Notes under the pieces: model-generated
The model's database searches: none
Seen by the model: only the letters and a program-made list of their open reading frames with translations
What the model was told of the DNA's origin: nothing
Shown: positions 49,918 through 63,470 of the stretch, one piece after another
Layout: every line of letters begins with the position of its first letter
Position numbering within the stretch: position 1 is the stretch's first letter
DNA from: Parus major
Lineage: Eukaryota; Chordata; Aves; Passeriformes; Paridae
Assembly: GCF_001522545.3 (NCBI RefSeq)
Contig: NC_031769.1
Location: forward strand, 74,555,356-74,619,355
Reading direction: 5' to 3'
DNA length: 64,000 bases
Position numbers and translations under genes: made by a program

Positions 49918-49998
49918 TTCTTGTTTTTTGTTGTGGTGGTTGTTGTTGTGGGCGTTTTTGTTTCTTTGATTTGTTTTTTTGTTTAGTTTTTTTAAGGT
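49918..49998. repeat. T/G-rich low-complexity tract
   Basis: GTTGTTGTTG and TTTTTTGTTT-type units on the plus strand. Confidence 0.75.
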
Positions 49999-51017
49999 CC
50001 AGAGGCAGTAACATTTCATTCTTAACAAAAATTTTAAGAAAAAAGTGTAAATTCATCTATTGACAATAAACACTGAAATTAAGACTACAGTCCAGTATGA
50101 TAATGTCAGTAACCTGAAGATACTGTTCATTTATTATACAGCATGTAAATGTGCTACTTCACTAGACAAAATGATATGTAATTTCTAGATTAATGACACT
50201 CATTTTATATGGTATCAGGGTATCAAAATATTCCCGTTTTGATAGACTGCATTTTCTTATTGATTCTGTGAAAGTCACTGATATTGTTGAATAACAATGT
50301 CAATCATATACTGAGTGGCATAAAAGTGTAAAAGTCAGTCTAATATTTTAGTTTACTTTCCCATAATTACCTGTGGACTTTCAAATTATTGCTTTGCTTT
50401 TTATGTTCATTAGTCACTGGAAGTGAAAACAGCAAAGAAACCAATAGTGCATCATCTGGAACATTTTAAATGTTTATGGATTTCTTAGCAAGATTAGAAA
50501 ATATAAGTGGTATTACTATTTCAGATCAGTAGAGGCACATATTAATTACTACAATAATTGTCTACTCGAGGACAATGATTTAACACTGTTGGAAATGATG
50601 CTGAGAATACTGATTTCTTATATCTTCATTAGTGTGCAATGAAAACTGCAAGCTAAAATGAAAAAAAAAAGTCTTTTATTAGCTACTTTGACACAGTTAA
50701 TTGTAAATTTAATAGAGTTGTCCAATGATACTTAATAATGTTGCTTTGAGTTTTCAACTATCCCTGAACTTCACTTATTGTTATGTCAACTAAGATGCAG
50801 TATGCCAACTAAAATGCCAACTAAGAGCAGTACATAAAACAGCTTTGAGAGAAGTTCTCTCCCTCTAAAACTGAAATTTCATAAATAAATGTTGGTTCAC
50901 TCAGCCTGAGTAAATGCACCATGTCCTTGGCTTGGCATATGAATCTGCAGAAATACATTAAAATGCAAATTCATGTATATGAGCCCTTGAGCTGATTCAT
51001 TCCATCCCTAAAACAAG
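49999..51017. other. AT-rich unique non-coding DNA
   Basis: No feature recognised. Small ATGCCAACTAA repeats occur at about 50790-50825. Confidence 0.6.
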
Positions 51018-51051
51018 TCATCATCATAATCATCATCATCGTCACCATCAC
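51018..51051. repeat. TCA trinucleotide microsatellite
   Basis: TCATCATCATAATCATCATC followed by GTCACCATCACC; imperfect ATC repeats. Confidence 0.85.
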
Positions 51052-54000
51052 CTTAATAGTGTACCAGGTATTAAAGCCAATACTCAGTCATCTAAGAATA
51101 ATCTGTTTGATCTTGTTTGATTTTCAAGTTTACCAGTGCTTAAAATATAATTTGTTTTATGTATATTGTAAAGCTTAAAATGTGGTTTTATTTAACTGAA
51201 GGTAGTGGGAAAAATAATTAAATTGTGGGTTTAAATTCAATTTTTAATATGACAGGTCTTGTCTTTTTTTAAAAAAAAATATCTTTTTGTATGTGCACTT
51301 TTAAAATACAAGTACGTTCCTGCAAATGGACAGACATAAAAATAAGGTGAGGCCGCTAAATGAGGAAATACTGATATACTGATATACATCCTAATGTTTC
51401 TTGGTCATTTACCAAGAGTATTAAAGGTGCAAAGCTATAGATAATGTAGGCTCCAGAAATGCCCATCAGAATAAAGTACATGACATTTGTGTTCTCACAA
51501 GCTTTTATGATATCCTTTTATGAGTTTGTAAACAAAGAAAGAAGAGGCTAAGAGGGAAGAAATCATAATTCTCAAAGCAAATGCACTGGCTTCACTAAGT
51601 TTGGAAAAAAAATAGGGGAAAATGTGATCCAGGAAAGAGAACAGACTGGTGATTGTGTATAGGATTGGCAAGTGTTGTGCTGTTTGCTCCAGAAAAGAAT
51701 AATTTAAGTTAATTATATTTATATTTAAGTTGCTATCTAAATTCAATTGTTGTAATTCCACAAAAGAGCTGCATGTCAAAGCAGACAGTTCAGTGAAAGG
51801 AGCAGACAAGAAATACTGGTGTAAAGACAACATTTTGGAAAGCAGCTGTGAAAGTAAATGTCATGGAGCTGATGACAGGACTTCACCTTGATTACCTTGT
51901 TAATGTCAAAACTGATTTTGAAATATAAAATGAATGCACTTTGTAACAGAGGTATGTTATAAGACATGGAAAAGGTCATCATGTGAAAGAATACCATGAA
52001 TACAGACACTCACTCACTATGTTTTTCTTGGAAAAGAAAGAATTAGACCAAAGTGCATTTCCAGCTTGGCACAATTCTTCATGGAGTCCTGTGATATTGA
52101 CATTGTTGAGTCAAACTTTAGGAAAGGAACAAGTGAAGACATTTAACATCTGCTTGTGCACTATCAATATTGGTCACATTGGTTTGATTTTGATTGATCT
52201 TGGAAATTAAGTAATATTGAATCTGTCTAGCAGAGTCCCGTGAGACGATCTGGGAATCCCAGGTAACCAACAAACAATCCAAGTACCATAATGTGGGAGA
52301 GAATACTGAAAGCAAAGGAGGTGAAAGGCTCCATTAGGGTTTGTGGTCACTCCTGAGCTGACAGAAAGGCAGGATAGAGTGTGTTGCCTCATATGATTCG
52401 AGAGTGGGTAAAAAATGTGGATTAAAAAAAAAAGGCATGCTGGAATAGCTCTTCTTTTTTGGACGATTCCATGCATGCATGATTAATGATAAAGATTACT
52501 TGAACCTAGTTTATGGAGTTCTAATCTGTTAAAAAAAAAGTCTATCACACTGTGGATTACCATTTTAGATCCTGTGTTGTCTACATACATAAATTCCAGA
52601 GGAACACAGTGATTTGTTAGAGACAGTGGTTCTGTAGTCAAAAACTGAATCCAAAATAACATGTGAATTAATACATTGCACAAGAAAAAAAGAATTAAAT
52701 TTAATAATCAATGAGCATTTCACTGAAGAGGAAATCAGCCATCTCTTTTTAACTCAATCTGTTTATGCATTACAAATATAAAGCAATGTGAGTGAAAGGC
52801 CTGCATACTGCTAAATTAAGAGTTCCATTAGCTGAACTAGTCTACTCCATGCCCTCTTAGGCTATTCATATTTCTTCTTAAAACGAAAACAATTTTTTTC
52901 TCTTAAGATAAAAATGTAGATAAGGTTTCTCATGTATTACCTCAAATTTTAATTGGATTCCAAGTTTTATGACTAAACCTACAAGCTATGTGAATTTTCA
53001 TTTATTTTCAGTGGCCAACAATTAATGCTTTGAATATTCTTCATTTAAGGAATTTGTTTCCACATAAGTCAGTATACCTGCTATGTTTTTGTAAAACATG
53101 ACTGCTTCTACTAGAACAGATGTCGTCTGCATTGTAAAATAACTGTGTTTTATGGGAAGCTTTTAAGCAAAACCACCATAATTTAGTTTGCTTAATGTCA
53201 GACATGAGCCCACACTACAACAGAAGTGCTCTAAATGTCAAAACAAATCAATTTTGCAAATGTCAAACCGACATTAATGAAAGCTCAGCTCTTTCACTAA
53301 GGATACTCTCCTAATTCATAATAAATACTACAATTTATACTGTGGTCATTTATAACAGATGTATATAGGGTTACTGCTACTGTTATGGATTTTGTTTCAA
53401 AGTTCAGGAGTGTACTTTAAAACCCTCTGAATTATAATGACAGAAGTTTCCAGTCACAGAATAATCTAGGTAGGAATTCAAAAGGCTAGGTAGCCTCTCA
53501 ACTTTTTTTATACTTGGAACACAGTGTTCTGTGCTCTGAGAGACCTGAGGAAAATGTGGCATTGCAAACTGAGGCAAAGAAAGCAGTGTGTACTTCAGCC
53601 TTTTCCGTGTGGTCACCTCCTCCAGTAACAGGGCCACTGTTTTGGGATCTTCCTTTTATTCATGTCAGTATAATATGTATAAAAAAATATACATTTGTGC
53701 ACTTTATATTACATGGAAAGCTGGATATTTATCAATTAAGAACTTGACTACTTTAAGCAAATGAGTCCTGTAATTGAAGTGAAAATTCTAAGTGCCTTGA
53801 TAAATTAGAACCAGTGCCATGTGACTCAGTAAACCACAGCAGCTGCTTAGAATATCTGTGGCTCATCCTTCAAAAAGATTGTGTTTGAACAACTTTGAGA
53901 TAGTGAAGAAATTTCACACTACCAACAAAACCCAAATTCTCTAACATATATATTTTTAAAAATCATGATTTTTGCTGTTTAATCATTCATCTGCAATAAA

Positions 54001-57000
54001 CTATATGGAACAAATGCTTTTTACATGGATAGAAAAGGAGTATCCATGTCACTTTTAAATGAAAGATGATTATACTCCTTGCATGCAGAATACACTGTCT
54101 ATGTACATTCCCTCTTGGACCATTGTCTGATACTCAATGGAAGATAATTACTTAGAGAAAGTGTACTCCGTATGCACATGATATTAATACAATTTGGAGA
54201 TCTCAGCAAAATTATATTTACTTCACCCAAGCCCTTAATAAATTATCATCAACATAATAACAAAAAAAAAACCTGAAAGCTTTATGCATGCTGTTTGCTG
54301 ATTGCACTTCTTTCCTATAAATATACAACGAATACCTCCCTAAGTTTACAGTTACCACATGAAAAATTACACTCATTTTTCAGACCAGTTTGTAGAAGGC
54401 CACATGATAGTTTCCTAGAAGTCATAAGTAACTTTCAGTGGCAGTCCCAGACTGTCTAGACTCTCGGACTGGGGAGTACTGTCCAGTACCTGAGTTTGAC
54501 TTTGTCCCAGCATGTTGGGAAAAGAGCTGAAATGCATTTGCCTCCTGCCCTCATTCCCCACCATCTCTTCTTGGAAAAATTTTGAGCATGAAAACTGGAG
54601 AGCATCATGGAAACATCGCAGTCTACAGGACATGTTTGTTCTCAAGGACACCTAAAGTAGCTTGTTTACTTGGTGTCTTCTCTGCCACATTGTGTTTCAA
54701 GCAGGCTGTCACCCATATTGAAGAAAATACAAAACAAAGGCTAAAGAAATGAAGGGAGCTTTTTTTAGGGAATTTTAGTCTATGTTTCATAGTAGTTTGC
54801 AAACAAGAGGAAGCAGGAAGTATAGTTTCTGTAATTTTGACTAAAACTTGTTCAGCTGTTAGTTTGGATGAAATTTGTGAACCTTTATGCTTAATCAAAT
54901 GAAATTATTTCCAGGGAATCATGATACATAAATGTACAGCAAAACTTAACAGGATAATAACAGCTGAAAATATGAATCTATTAAATTATTACTGTATGAA
55001 TTCAACATACATTTATCAAAATTCAGCAAGAATACATCTCAAAGAAAAGCTATGCTTACAGCAGATATCAATAATCTACAATACCTACGGCTACATGAAC
55101 AATTTTTATGTTTCTTCAAGGATCTTTTTAATTTTCCTAGTCTTTTCCAAGACAAATATGTCTGAAGACACAAGGACACATACATTTCAACAGTGAAAAA
55201 AAATAATGTTAACTTTAATGTTAACTGGCTTTGCCAGTTTTCTTCAGTGAGCTCTTTGCTCTTCCTGACACTAGTACTAGTACTAGCACAATTTTTGCAT
55301 TGACCCGTTCATTATCCCAGGTTTTGGTTAGGCAGATAGGCTCTTTGCTTTTAATCACTACACGGTCTTCTTAACTTTCTCTGCTCTTCATTTTAAAAGT
55401 ATGTTGAAAAAGTACTCAGTCTTAAAAGTTGTTCCCATCCTATGAACCTAATTTTTCTCAGTATGTGTATGGATATTTGTAAATTTAGAATATGCTTTTC
55501 CCTGTGCAGCCTTTTGTGCTTTCTCTCAGTTTGTAAGATGTGAATTGAGAGGAATTGTCCAACATGAGATCAGAATGTGCATGTTTAGTCAAAAGAGAAC
55601 TCTAAATACAATGTAACTTTTTCACTTTTTTATTTCATCTGGGATAAATAATAAAATATTATTTCTATCTAAAAAAGTTGTTTACTTTGGAATTGAAATT
55701 GAATTGAAACACTTCAATTAGTACTTCAATTATATTTCAGGTATTTAAATAATGTACTACAAAGTCAACAAAGAGCAGAGTTGGGCTTTTAAGGTTATTA
55801 CCTTTATTCATTTAAGAAATACCTTTGCAAGTCTCATTTCCTTTTTAATTCAATATAGATTATTATTTATTTAACCCACCTCATTTGGTGTAGGGCTCAA
55901 AGCAGATGGAAAAGCTGAACTTGTGAAAAATTTTAAATTAAAAAAATTTTTTTTGGCCATAATCTTCTTTGGAAATTATTTAGCCTTTTGTATGCACTTC
56001 ATAAATTGCTGGGTGTCTCACAGGAGTGATTTGTGGAAACCTCTAGTTCTGACTGTGCAAGACCTTCTCTCAGGTCAAAGGTTTCAAAGAGACTATTTAA
56101 GACCTGGTGAGGACTATTCAGTGGGCTTCCTTAAAGGCAGTGCAGTCTAGCAGGGATTTACCGCACTGATTTCTGCTTGTGCCCCTCCACTTTATTTCTG
56201 ATTTCTCCAGTTTTTACTGAGCACTTTTAAAAATATCTCTGAAACAGGAAAAGAGACATTTCACAATATTTTGTATTTTAAGAAGTACTTATCCTTGAGA
56301 GTTGGGGAAGTCTTCCAAAAATTACCAATCATTTCTGGAGAACTCATCTTTCAAAATATGTTTATCAGCATGAATAGCTGACATATCTCAGTAAGAGTAA
56401 GGAAAAAATCCAGCCTTGCAAAACAGATCAATTTGCTCAAACATGATCCAACTGGTAAAAAAATCCATGACATTATATTTTAATCTATGACATTATTATT
56501 TTAATCTTATTTTATCTTGTTGATACACTTCAAAATTGTTACATTTTAAAATTCAGAGGATACACACTATCATAACATTTAGTCCTGGATCAACCTCAGT
56601 TCACCACTGGAAGGCTTTAAGTCATTGTTGGCATTACCATTTCAACATCCCATGCACTTGTGACACTGTAATCACTTTACAACAATTTAAACTGAAATAC
56701 TGTTAAGTGAAATGTTGTTCCTAACATTTTATTTTACCTCTTCCAACCAAAAATCATATTCATATTTGTAATTGAAATATATCTCCTTATCCTTCCAAAA
56801 TAATACATTTATTTCCAAATTTTTGTATTTGTTGTATTATGAAATAAATTCTAAAATATCCCCCTTGAGCTAGTGATAATGCTTTTGTTCCCTTATCTTT
56901 TACAAGGATTGGGAAGGGCTATAAAAATATACTGAAATTATTTATAATGGTTTCTTCCAAGCAGAAGTTCACCCAAAGTAAAGTCTGTTAGCACAGTTTG

Positions 57001-57693
57001 ACAGATCTGGGATCTACCTCTTGCAAGCTATTGTAGAGGACATATTTCAGTGTACTGGGTACAAGACAAGTATATCACTCACTTTTAGTGTGCTTATACC
57101 ACACCTAGTAAGGAGTACATGTTGTAGGCAATATAAAGCATGTGCTGCTCAGAATTGGTAGTATGTCTAGCAATGTTTGTCACATTTTTATGCCAAACAT
57201 TACACTGGTCCTATATTACAGAGGAGTAATTTGGTCAAGAAAAACCAGAAGTTTGAAATGGAAATATTTTTCCTACCTAATCAGTAGCATGCATGACAGT
57301 AATTTTAACATTATTATTGAATTGACTTCTCTTTCTTATTCAGTGACAGAGCCATATGTGGCCATGTGGGCAAAATAAATTTTGTACTGAATGCCAGAAG
57401 GTTTTTCTTTGTTATCCTAATCCATTTCTGGTTCCACACTGGTGGTATCTAGAGCATCAGGATTCACTTGGTATTCAGTCCATGCAGTCTGCAAAAATCA
57501 CACTGCTGTGGGGAACTAAAGTGATTACAGCAGAATGGTCTCTGCTCTCTGACATAATTGTCTCTGTGTAGCCAGAAAGCTATCCACACTTAAGTCAGAA
57601 TTGCTAGCTGAAGTTTACTGGCCTTGAAATAAATGCTTTTATATTAAGTAAAACACCATTCTTTCAATTTTGATTAAATAAAAATCAGTACAC
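51052..57693. other. AT-rich unique non-coding DNA
   Basis: About 6.6 kb in which I recognise no exon, TE or RNA gene. Open frames up to 112 codons (51495-51833, minus) have no domain features. A roughly 22-bp tandem duplication (ATGACATTATATTTTAATCT type) is at 56463-56508, and a triple ACTAGT repeat is at about 55270-55288. Confidence 0.55.
56463..56508. repeat. 22-bp tandem duplication
   Basis: CCATGACATTATATTTTAAT is followed by CTATGACATTATTATTTTAA. Confidence 0.75.
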
Positions 57694-57760
57694 TGTTTGG
57701 GGTTTTTTGTTGGGTTTTTGTTTGTTTGCTTGTTTTTATGTGTGGAGGATTTTTTTTTTC
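57694..57760. repeat. T/G-rich low-complexity tract
   Basis: GGGGTTTTTTGTTGGGTTTT and TTTGTTTGCTTG units on the plus strand. Confidence 0.75.
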
Positions 57761-57934
57761 TGAAAATCTCAGGCAAAGTTTACACCCTTACTGTTACACA
57801 AAAATCATGGAATATCCTTGAACTTTTATAGGTGACTACTTAAAAAATTGAGTGTGAAATCAAGGGGGTAGCTTTTTCAGGGTTAAAAAGAAATTTTGAT
57901 CATAAAATGCTAGCTCTAGGATATACTGAAGTTT

Positions 57935-58445
57935 TAAGGAAATTTCCCTGTCTCACCATCCAGGAGCCACTCTGGCAGACACATTCACACGACCTGATCT
58001 GAGACCAAGGCCCCTTCACTGCTACACACCCCACACCCAGAGTCACACTAGGTCCCCTTAATGGCTAGTCCCCAGGTTTCCAATAGCAGTGTCTCAGATA
58101 TCCAGATCCTTCACATGATTTGATCTCGGCTTTTGTTGTTTAACTAAATAACAAAATAGCAAAATAACAGCTTGATCTGGTGCTTCTGAGGAGGGACACA
58201 AAACAAAGGAACCCCTGGGCTTTTCTACCCTCACAGTCCAAGGGTGGGAAATTCTTTGGGTCTTTGGTTCCCAAAGTGTTCCCAGGTGTCCCAAGGCCCT
58301 TTGTTCTGCAAAGGGTCAGCACCTCAGGGCTTCTTGCCTGGGGCTCCCACTCAGAGCACAGCTTGCTGCTCCTACTGCAGCTGCACCCCCAGCTACCTGC
58401 ACTGAAGGCATTCCTCAGCAAGAGGTCATGCAAGCTCCTCAATGG
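57935..58445. other. GC-richer block, probably an unidentified insert
   Basis: Base composition rises sharply from about 57940 to 58440 and falls again after it. Contents include CACACGACCTGATCTGAGAC, AAGGCCCCTTCACTG and CAGCTGCACCCCCAGC. Open frames of 66-109 codons on both strands reflect the lack of stop codons. The sharp edges suggest an old transposable element such as an LTR, but I recognise no family and see no convincing TG...CA ends or target duplication. Confidence 0.4.
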
Positions 58446-59589
58446 ATTTTGTCTCTGTATAAAACATACAGACTTCCTTTGGATGACTAATTTCTTGTAC
58501 CTTAGATAACTGCACAGTGGGGTAATTTACTGGTTTTTCCAGCTTATTGCAATAAGTTTTCATATTTTTATGAGTGACAAAATCCATTTTATTTTTATTA
58601 AATTCATATTTAAAGACAGTTTAAATGTCTGAACTTAGAAATTTATAATGCCTTTACAGTACATTAACATGAATGATTTTTTAATGTACACTTGTACTTT
58701 AATTAGACATTGATAACTTTTTACCTTTTGTTTAATAGCAGATACAAAGAAGGATTAAGAGCAGAAGCTACTTGAATTCATCCATTTATAGAACTTGAAA
58801 GTGTATATGCATGTGCCTTTTTAGGTTTTGTTGTTTTATTTGGGTTTTTATTTATTTTTTTATTTATTTTCTTTTGAATGTAGTGTATTTTTCAGTTTTA
58901 TAAATACAGAAATACTGGCACATATGTTTAAAAATATTTGTAGTGCTTTGAAAGACTGAGTGCAGATGGTTAGATTTGTGAGTTTTAAGTGGTTGGGATA
59001 TGAATTAGAGTACATATTATGCAAAAGAACTTCAGAACAACTGGAGACGATGACTGTAAAACAGAGAATGAAATATAATATAGAGAATGTAATTTACTCT
59101 CTGTGATACCAGTTATAGATGGAGAGGGCCAAAAAACACAGAACATTCAATGAAGACATTGGCACTAGGAGTATAAGAAGATGCTTTAGATACATCAGGC
59201 TGTCAATAGCAAGAGAATTTCACTCATAGGTTTTTATTTTCTAAATATTTAGGATTTTATTCCAAGCCGTTCATATTTCCAAACACCATTCTTACTGTTT
59301 AGTTTGATCAGCTGGAACATTTCTATCTGCACATTTGCATATATGGTTGTTTAATCTCATATATTTTAATCAACAAAATATGAAATAATGAGACAGAAGA
59401 AGGTATCTTTCTTAGTTTTAATAGGTGTCTGGAGAAGAAGAGACAAAATGAGAAAAAATTCTCCCTCTCTTCTCTCCAGATTTATCCTGTATAAGATATG
59501 TCATTTGTATTCTTTTGTCAGTGTGTGAAACAGTAAGCTGTGTATGGAAATTAAACAAGGTTCTCTTACAAATATGGTAGAAACATCAG
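58446..59589. other. AT-rich unique non-coding DNA
   Basis: No gene recognised. A T-rich TTTATTTATT tract lies at 58822-58880. Confidence 0.6.
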
Positions 59590-59960
59590 AACTGAGACTT
59601 CTTTGCAGAGCATGGTCTGCTGCTTCCTGTACTCATTTGAGCATAACATACCACCCACCGCTTGACAGAGTGCCTTGCTTGTGCTCTTCTGCGTGCCTCA
59701 TATCTTTTCCTCCTTTCTGAGCCCAGTCGTGTGCTGCCGTGCTGAAACTTCACCTTGACATTTGCCAAAATGCTGTTTCAGGCCACTGTGCAGCTGTTCT
59801 CTTCCTCATGTACAGATATCCTCCCTTGCTGCCTGCAGCACCTACATAAGGCTGTGCCCGAGCTGCTAGTCTCCCCTTGCTGCTACAGGACTTGATTTCC
59901 AGCATGTCCTTGCAAAGATGTTATGTTATTAAAGAGGTCTTCTCAGTCTGCTCTGGGAGT
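59590..59960. other. GC-balanced block of unknown nature
   Basis: This block is richer in G/C and CpG than its surroundings. A 60-codon minus-strand frame (59586-59768) is unusually rich in Arg/Lys (RRKRYEARRRAQAR near residues 19-32), but it resembles no family I know and sits in no gene context. It could be an old exon, TE or lncRNA fragment. Confidence 0.3.
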
Positions 59961-62306
59961 GGTATGCCCAAGACATGGTGCTCAGGCTTGCAGTTGCTTT
60001 GTAATTTTAACTTCAATTATGCTACTTCTGTCCCTCTCTGTGAACTGTAATGTGTTTCTTAGGTACTGCTTGTAATTGTTTTGTTGCCTGTATGTGCTAC
60101 AACAGCCATCAAAATAACACAGTGTAACAGGCAGCTCTAAGTCTGCATACAGGTAACTGGCAAGATCAGTCCAGCCTCATGTAAGTCTGTTTCACTTAGA
60201 AAAATACAGGAAGTATAAGGTAACACCTTTTTTCTTCTGGGAGAGACCTCTTGGAAAGATGAAGAGCAGAATTAAATTGCTGTATTACTGTATGAATTAT
60301 TATGGTAGCAACAGGGCCCATTCTTTAGTTGAATGTTCATGAAACAATTTTGGATTACAAAGATGTTCCAAGGGACCAAGACTGGACTGGAAAGCAATGT
60401 GCAAATGGAACGCCTATGAAATTGAAAGTCAATGAAGAATGTTTTGTAGCAAAATCTGTGACTTCCTCCAACTTATAAATATAGCAGTTTTAGGACGTAC
60501 CACCAATTCTGTTATTATATATCACTAATTAAATGTTAATATTTTCAGAAGCTGGTCATTTGATATGATGAAAGGTATAACTTACAAATTTCTGGTTGTG
60601 TAAGGATAATTCATTTATTCTGAGCTTTACTGTAAACTGCAGCTTTGACTGAAATTTTTTTATATTTCCTGGTTAACTTTTCTCTTTAATGCTGCAAATT
60701 GTTAAGTAAGATTATTTTTTTTATATTGTGCACTTTCTGCTTTCTGCACAGTCATCATCTGTGGTTAACTACAGAAGAATATAATGTGGGTAAGTTTGTG
60801 TCAATAAATAGAGCAGATACTACTGGCTTGTGGTGTGTCCTGATGTGACTGCTCCTTCAGGTGAGCAGGCACTGGTACTAAGGGCTTGCCTAGAAAAATA
60901 GGAAATATAAGGAAGGGCTAGGGAACAGCTAGGGAAATGTAATATGTAGGATATCATGTGGATCATGTTTCAGACCTCTTGAGAGAGAGGTTAACATAGT
61001 GAGAGAAATGTCATAAAACTACAAATTGCCTTGCTACAATTATGTGCTATAAATCCACATAGAGCAAAGCAACTTGTGAGGTGATTTGGAGTTTGTATAG
61101 GTCTGTTAGAGTCAGTGCCACAACAGCTGCAATCACTTAACATCCATTGCCTGATAAATGTCTGCTGAATAATTCACAATTTATTTTTATTTGTGTCCTG
61201 AATTATATTTCAGTATGTGTATACTTCATAAAACACAGCAAAATGCTTCAAAGTCCTAGTCCCAAAATATAGAAGCCTTACCAAAGAATTATCTCTGTCT
61301 AGAAGAGGATGCCTTATTAGGTACCTCAAGGTCTTGCAAAATATGATTCTCAAAATATCCTCAAATGCTGCTTAAGCCAGCACTTTCTAAAAACACAATT
61401 TGGTCTAATACAGCTTCAGGACATTTAACTGCAGAACTGTAATAAATTGTATTATTTCAAATGTCTTTATTTTCCTGAAAATAAATCTGTGTGGGGCCGT
61501 GTTTTCCCCTAGAGTGTCTCAACTTGGATTGTTTCTTTACAACAAACTTTTTGTGCTCTCCTACATTTCATCACAGATTGGCAGTTTAAACAGGGAAAGG
61601 AAATTTGCTGGAGAGATTCAGGTCTCATTTCATCATTGTAAGCAAATGAGACAGGGCATGCATTCAAACAAATATTACATATTCCAGTCCTGATTTTCCT
61701 GAATAAACCAAGTGCTGTACTGTGAAATGTGTTGTTGGGTTTTTTAAAACCTAGATCATATCAGACAATGAATTTTATACTTCATGACAGTAGGCTCTTT
61801 CTTCTTTTTCCAGGTGATAAACAGAAAATTAATGTTTGATTCCTTTAGTGCCTAGACATTCCAGACAATGCATTTTTATTGTGGCAGCTACATAATAAGT
61901 GAATTTTTGTGTCACCTTTTTTATATCTCAGTACAAATACAGAGAAGAAACAACTCTATTTGTAATGGTGGGAAGTCATTGTTATTTTATTTTCCTCTAT
62001 CCTTTCTGTAGTTGAAGGTAAGGAGTCAATAATGCTACAACAGAAAAAAAGCCCTTGTGGATGCACACAGATGGGTTACATGGTTGGATTTGTCTCTCAG
62101 AATGTTGGAGGCTGAATGGCAATGAAGTTAATGTAAATGGATCTTATGTTGTCTTTTATTAATTTGTCTTTGATAAGCTACTCAATAACTTACACTGAGT
62201 GATTTAACCACTTAAAAACAAATCCCTTCCTACCTCGCAAGCTAAAGCAAACAAACAAACAAAAAAATGTCCAAAGGAAGAAGTATTTTAGGTGAGGGAT
62301 AGGGAG
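59961..62306. other. AT-rich unique non-coding DNA
   Basis: No feature recognised beyond a short A/C repeat (CAAACAAACAAACAAA) at 62247-62264. Confidence 0.6.
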
Positions 62307-62465
62307 TTTGTGTTTTTTATTTTACCTCGTAGATTGGTTTGTAGTGGGGTTTTGGTTGGGGTCTTCTTGTTGTTTATTTAGTTTGTTGGTTTCTTTTGTT
62401 GTTGGTTGGTCTTTTTGGTGTTTTTTGTTTTGTTTTGTTTATTTGTTTATTTGTTTGTCTTGGTC
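62307..62465. repeat. Long T/G-rich low-complexity tract
   Basis: About 160 bases almost devoid of A and C in places (GGTTTTGGTTGGGGTCTTCT, TTTTGTTTTGTTTTGTTTAT, TTTGTTTATTTGTTTGTC). It creates a spurious 78-codon frame rich in Phe, Val and Trp. Confidence 0.8.
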
Positions 62466-63470
62466 TTTTTCTCAGTGTGATTATAAACTGAAGATGAATT
62501 CTATGATCAGCAAAACCAGTGGAACTTCTTTTGGTACAAATTAGCTTCCTTTCCACCTCTATCCTATGCTGTATCAACTCTAAAATTCCCCATGTGTCTT
62601 TAGACATTCTCACAAGGGAAAAGATACAAGACAGAGATGTTTAGGAATCTAAGCAGGTATTTTATGACAGGCTGACTGTTAGCCAGAGACTAATTCATTA
62701 GCCAGATGATAATAGTATAAAACAGTGGTGGTTTTCCCACCTTTCCTCAGTAAGGACTGTGATTTGTATCCTCTTCAATATGTAATTACTAGGCATTTTT
62801 TCAAATAAATTCTGGTATTTTAATTATCTGCCCTCCCTTAAAGATGACTGATAATCACCTGAAGGTTCAAAAACGATTGAGGCACTTAAAAGTCCTGTAT
62901 ATTTAACTAATTTGAGAATCTAGACTAGGAGAAAGATAACATTCTGCTTTCTCACACTGCTGCACTATAGAAATAACTGTAAGAGGTTTTTTCCATCTTT
63001 ATTTACAACTGTTCTGGAACCAACAATAATTTTTCATGTCAGTAAAGCAAGGTTTGACAAAGCAGTAGACTTTACCTTTTATTTGCATGTTTGGTGTGAA
63101 GTAGAGGTATTATACTATACTGACATAAGTGAAAATTTTGCTTCCTACAGATTTGCACTTTACTGATGTGTATATCATTACCTTTCCTCTTTTTTTTTTT
63201 CTGATTAAAAAGTCAGAAAAACTTTGTAATACATAATTTTGTAGTGATATTTATAATGCAAGTCTGCCTCCATGAAGTTTACTTACTTAAGTCTGTTGAA
63301 GATAACGTGAGGATATGGAGTTTGTCTGGGTACATAGTTGATAGCTCATCAGTGTAAGAGGCAAGAGCCAGGATAAGTAATTAGTGAGATAACCAGATAG
63401 GTAAACCAGAAGGGAGAGGAGATAACAGAGAAGTAGCAAAGATCCTATCTCTGGTCACTGATCAAAGGAA
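62466..63470. other. AT-rich unique non-coding DNA
   Basis: No feature recognised. Confidence 0.6.

Noticed and set aside
51495..51833. 112-codon minus-strand open frame with hydrophobic stretches
   Set aside because: Hydrophobic composition follows from T-rich codons; no family resemblance or supporting context.
57949..58455. TGTCTC on both sides of the GC-rich block as a target duplication
   Set aside because: It leaves ends without TG...CA and a 6-base match is easily due to chance.
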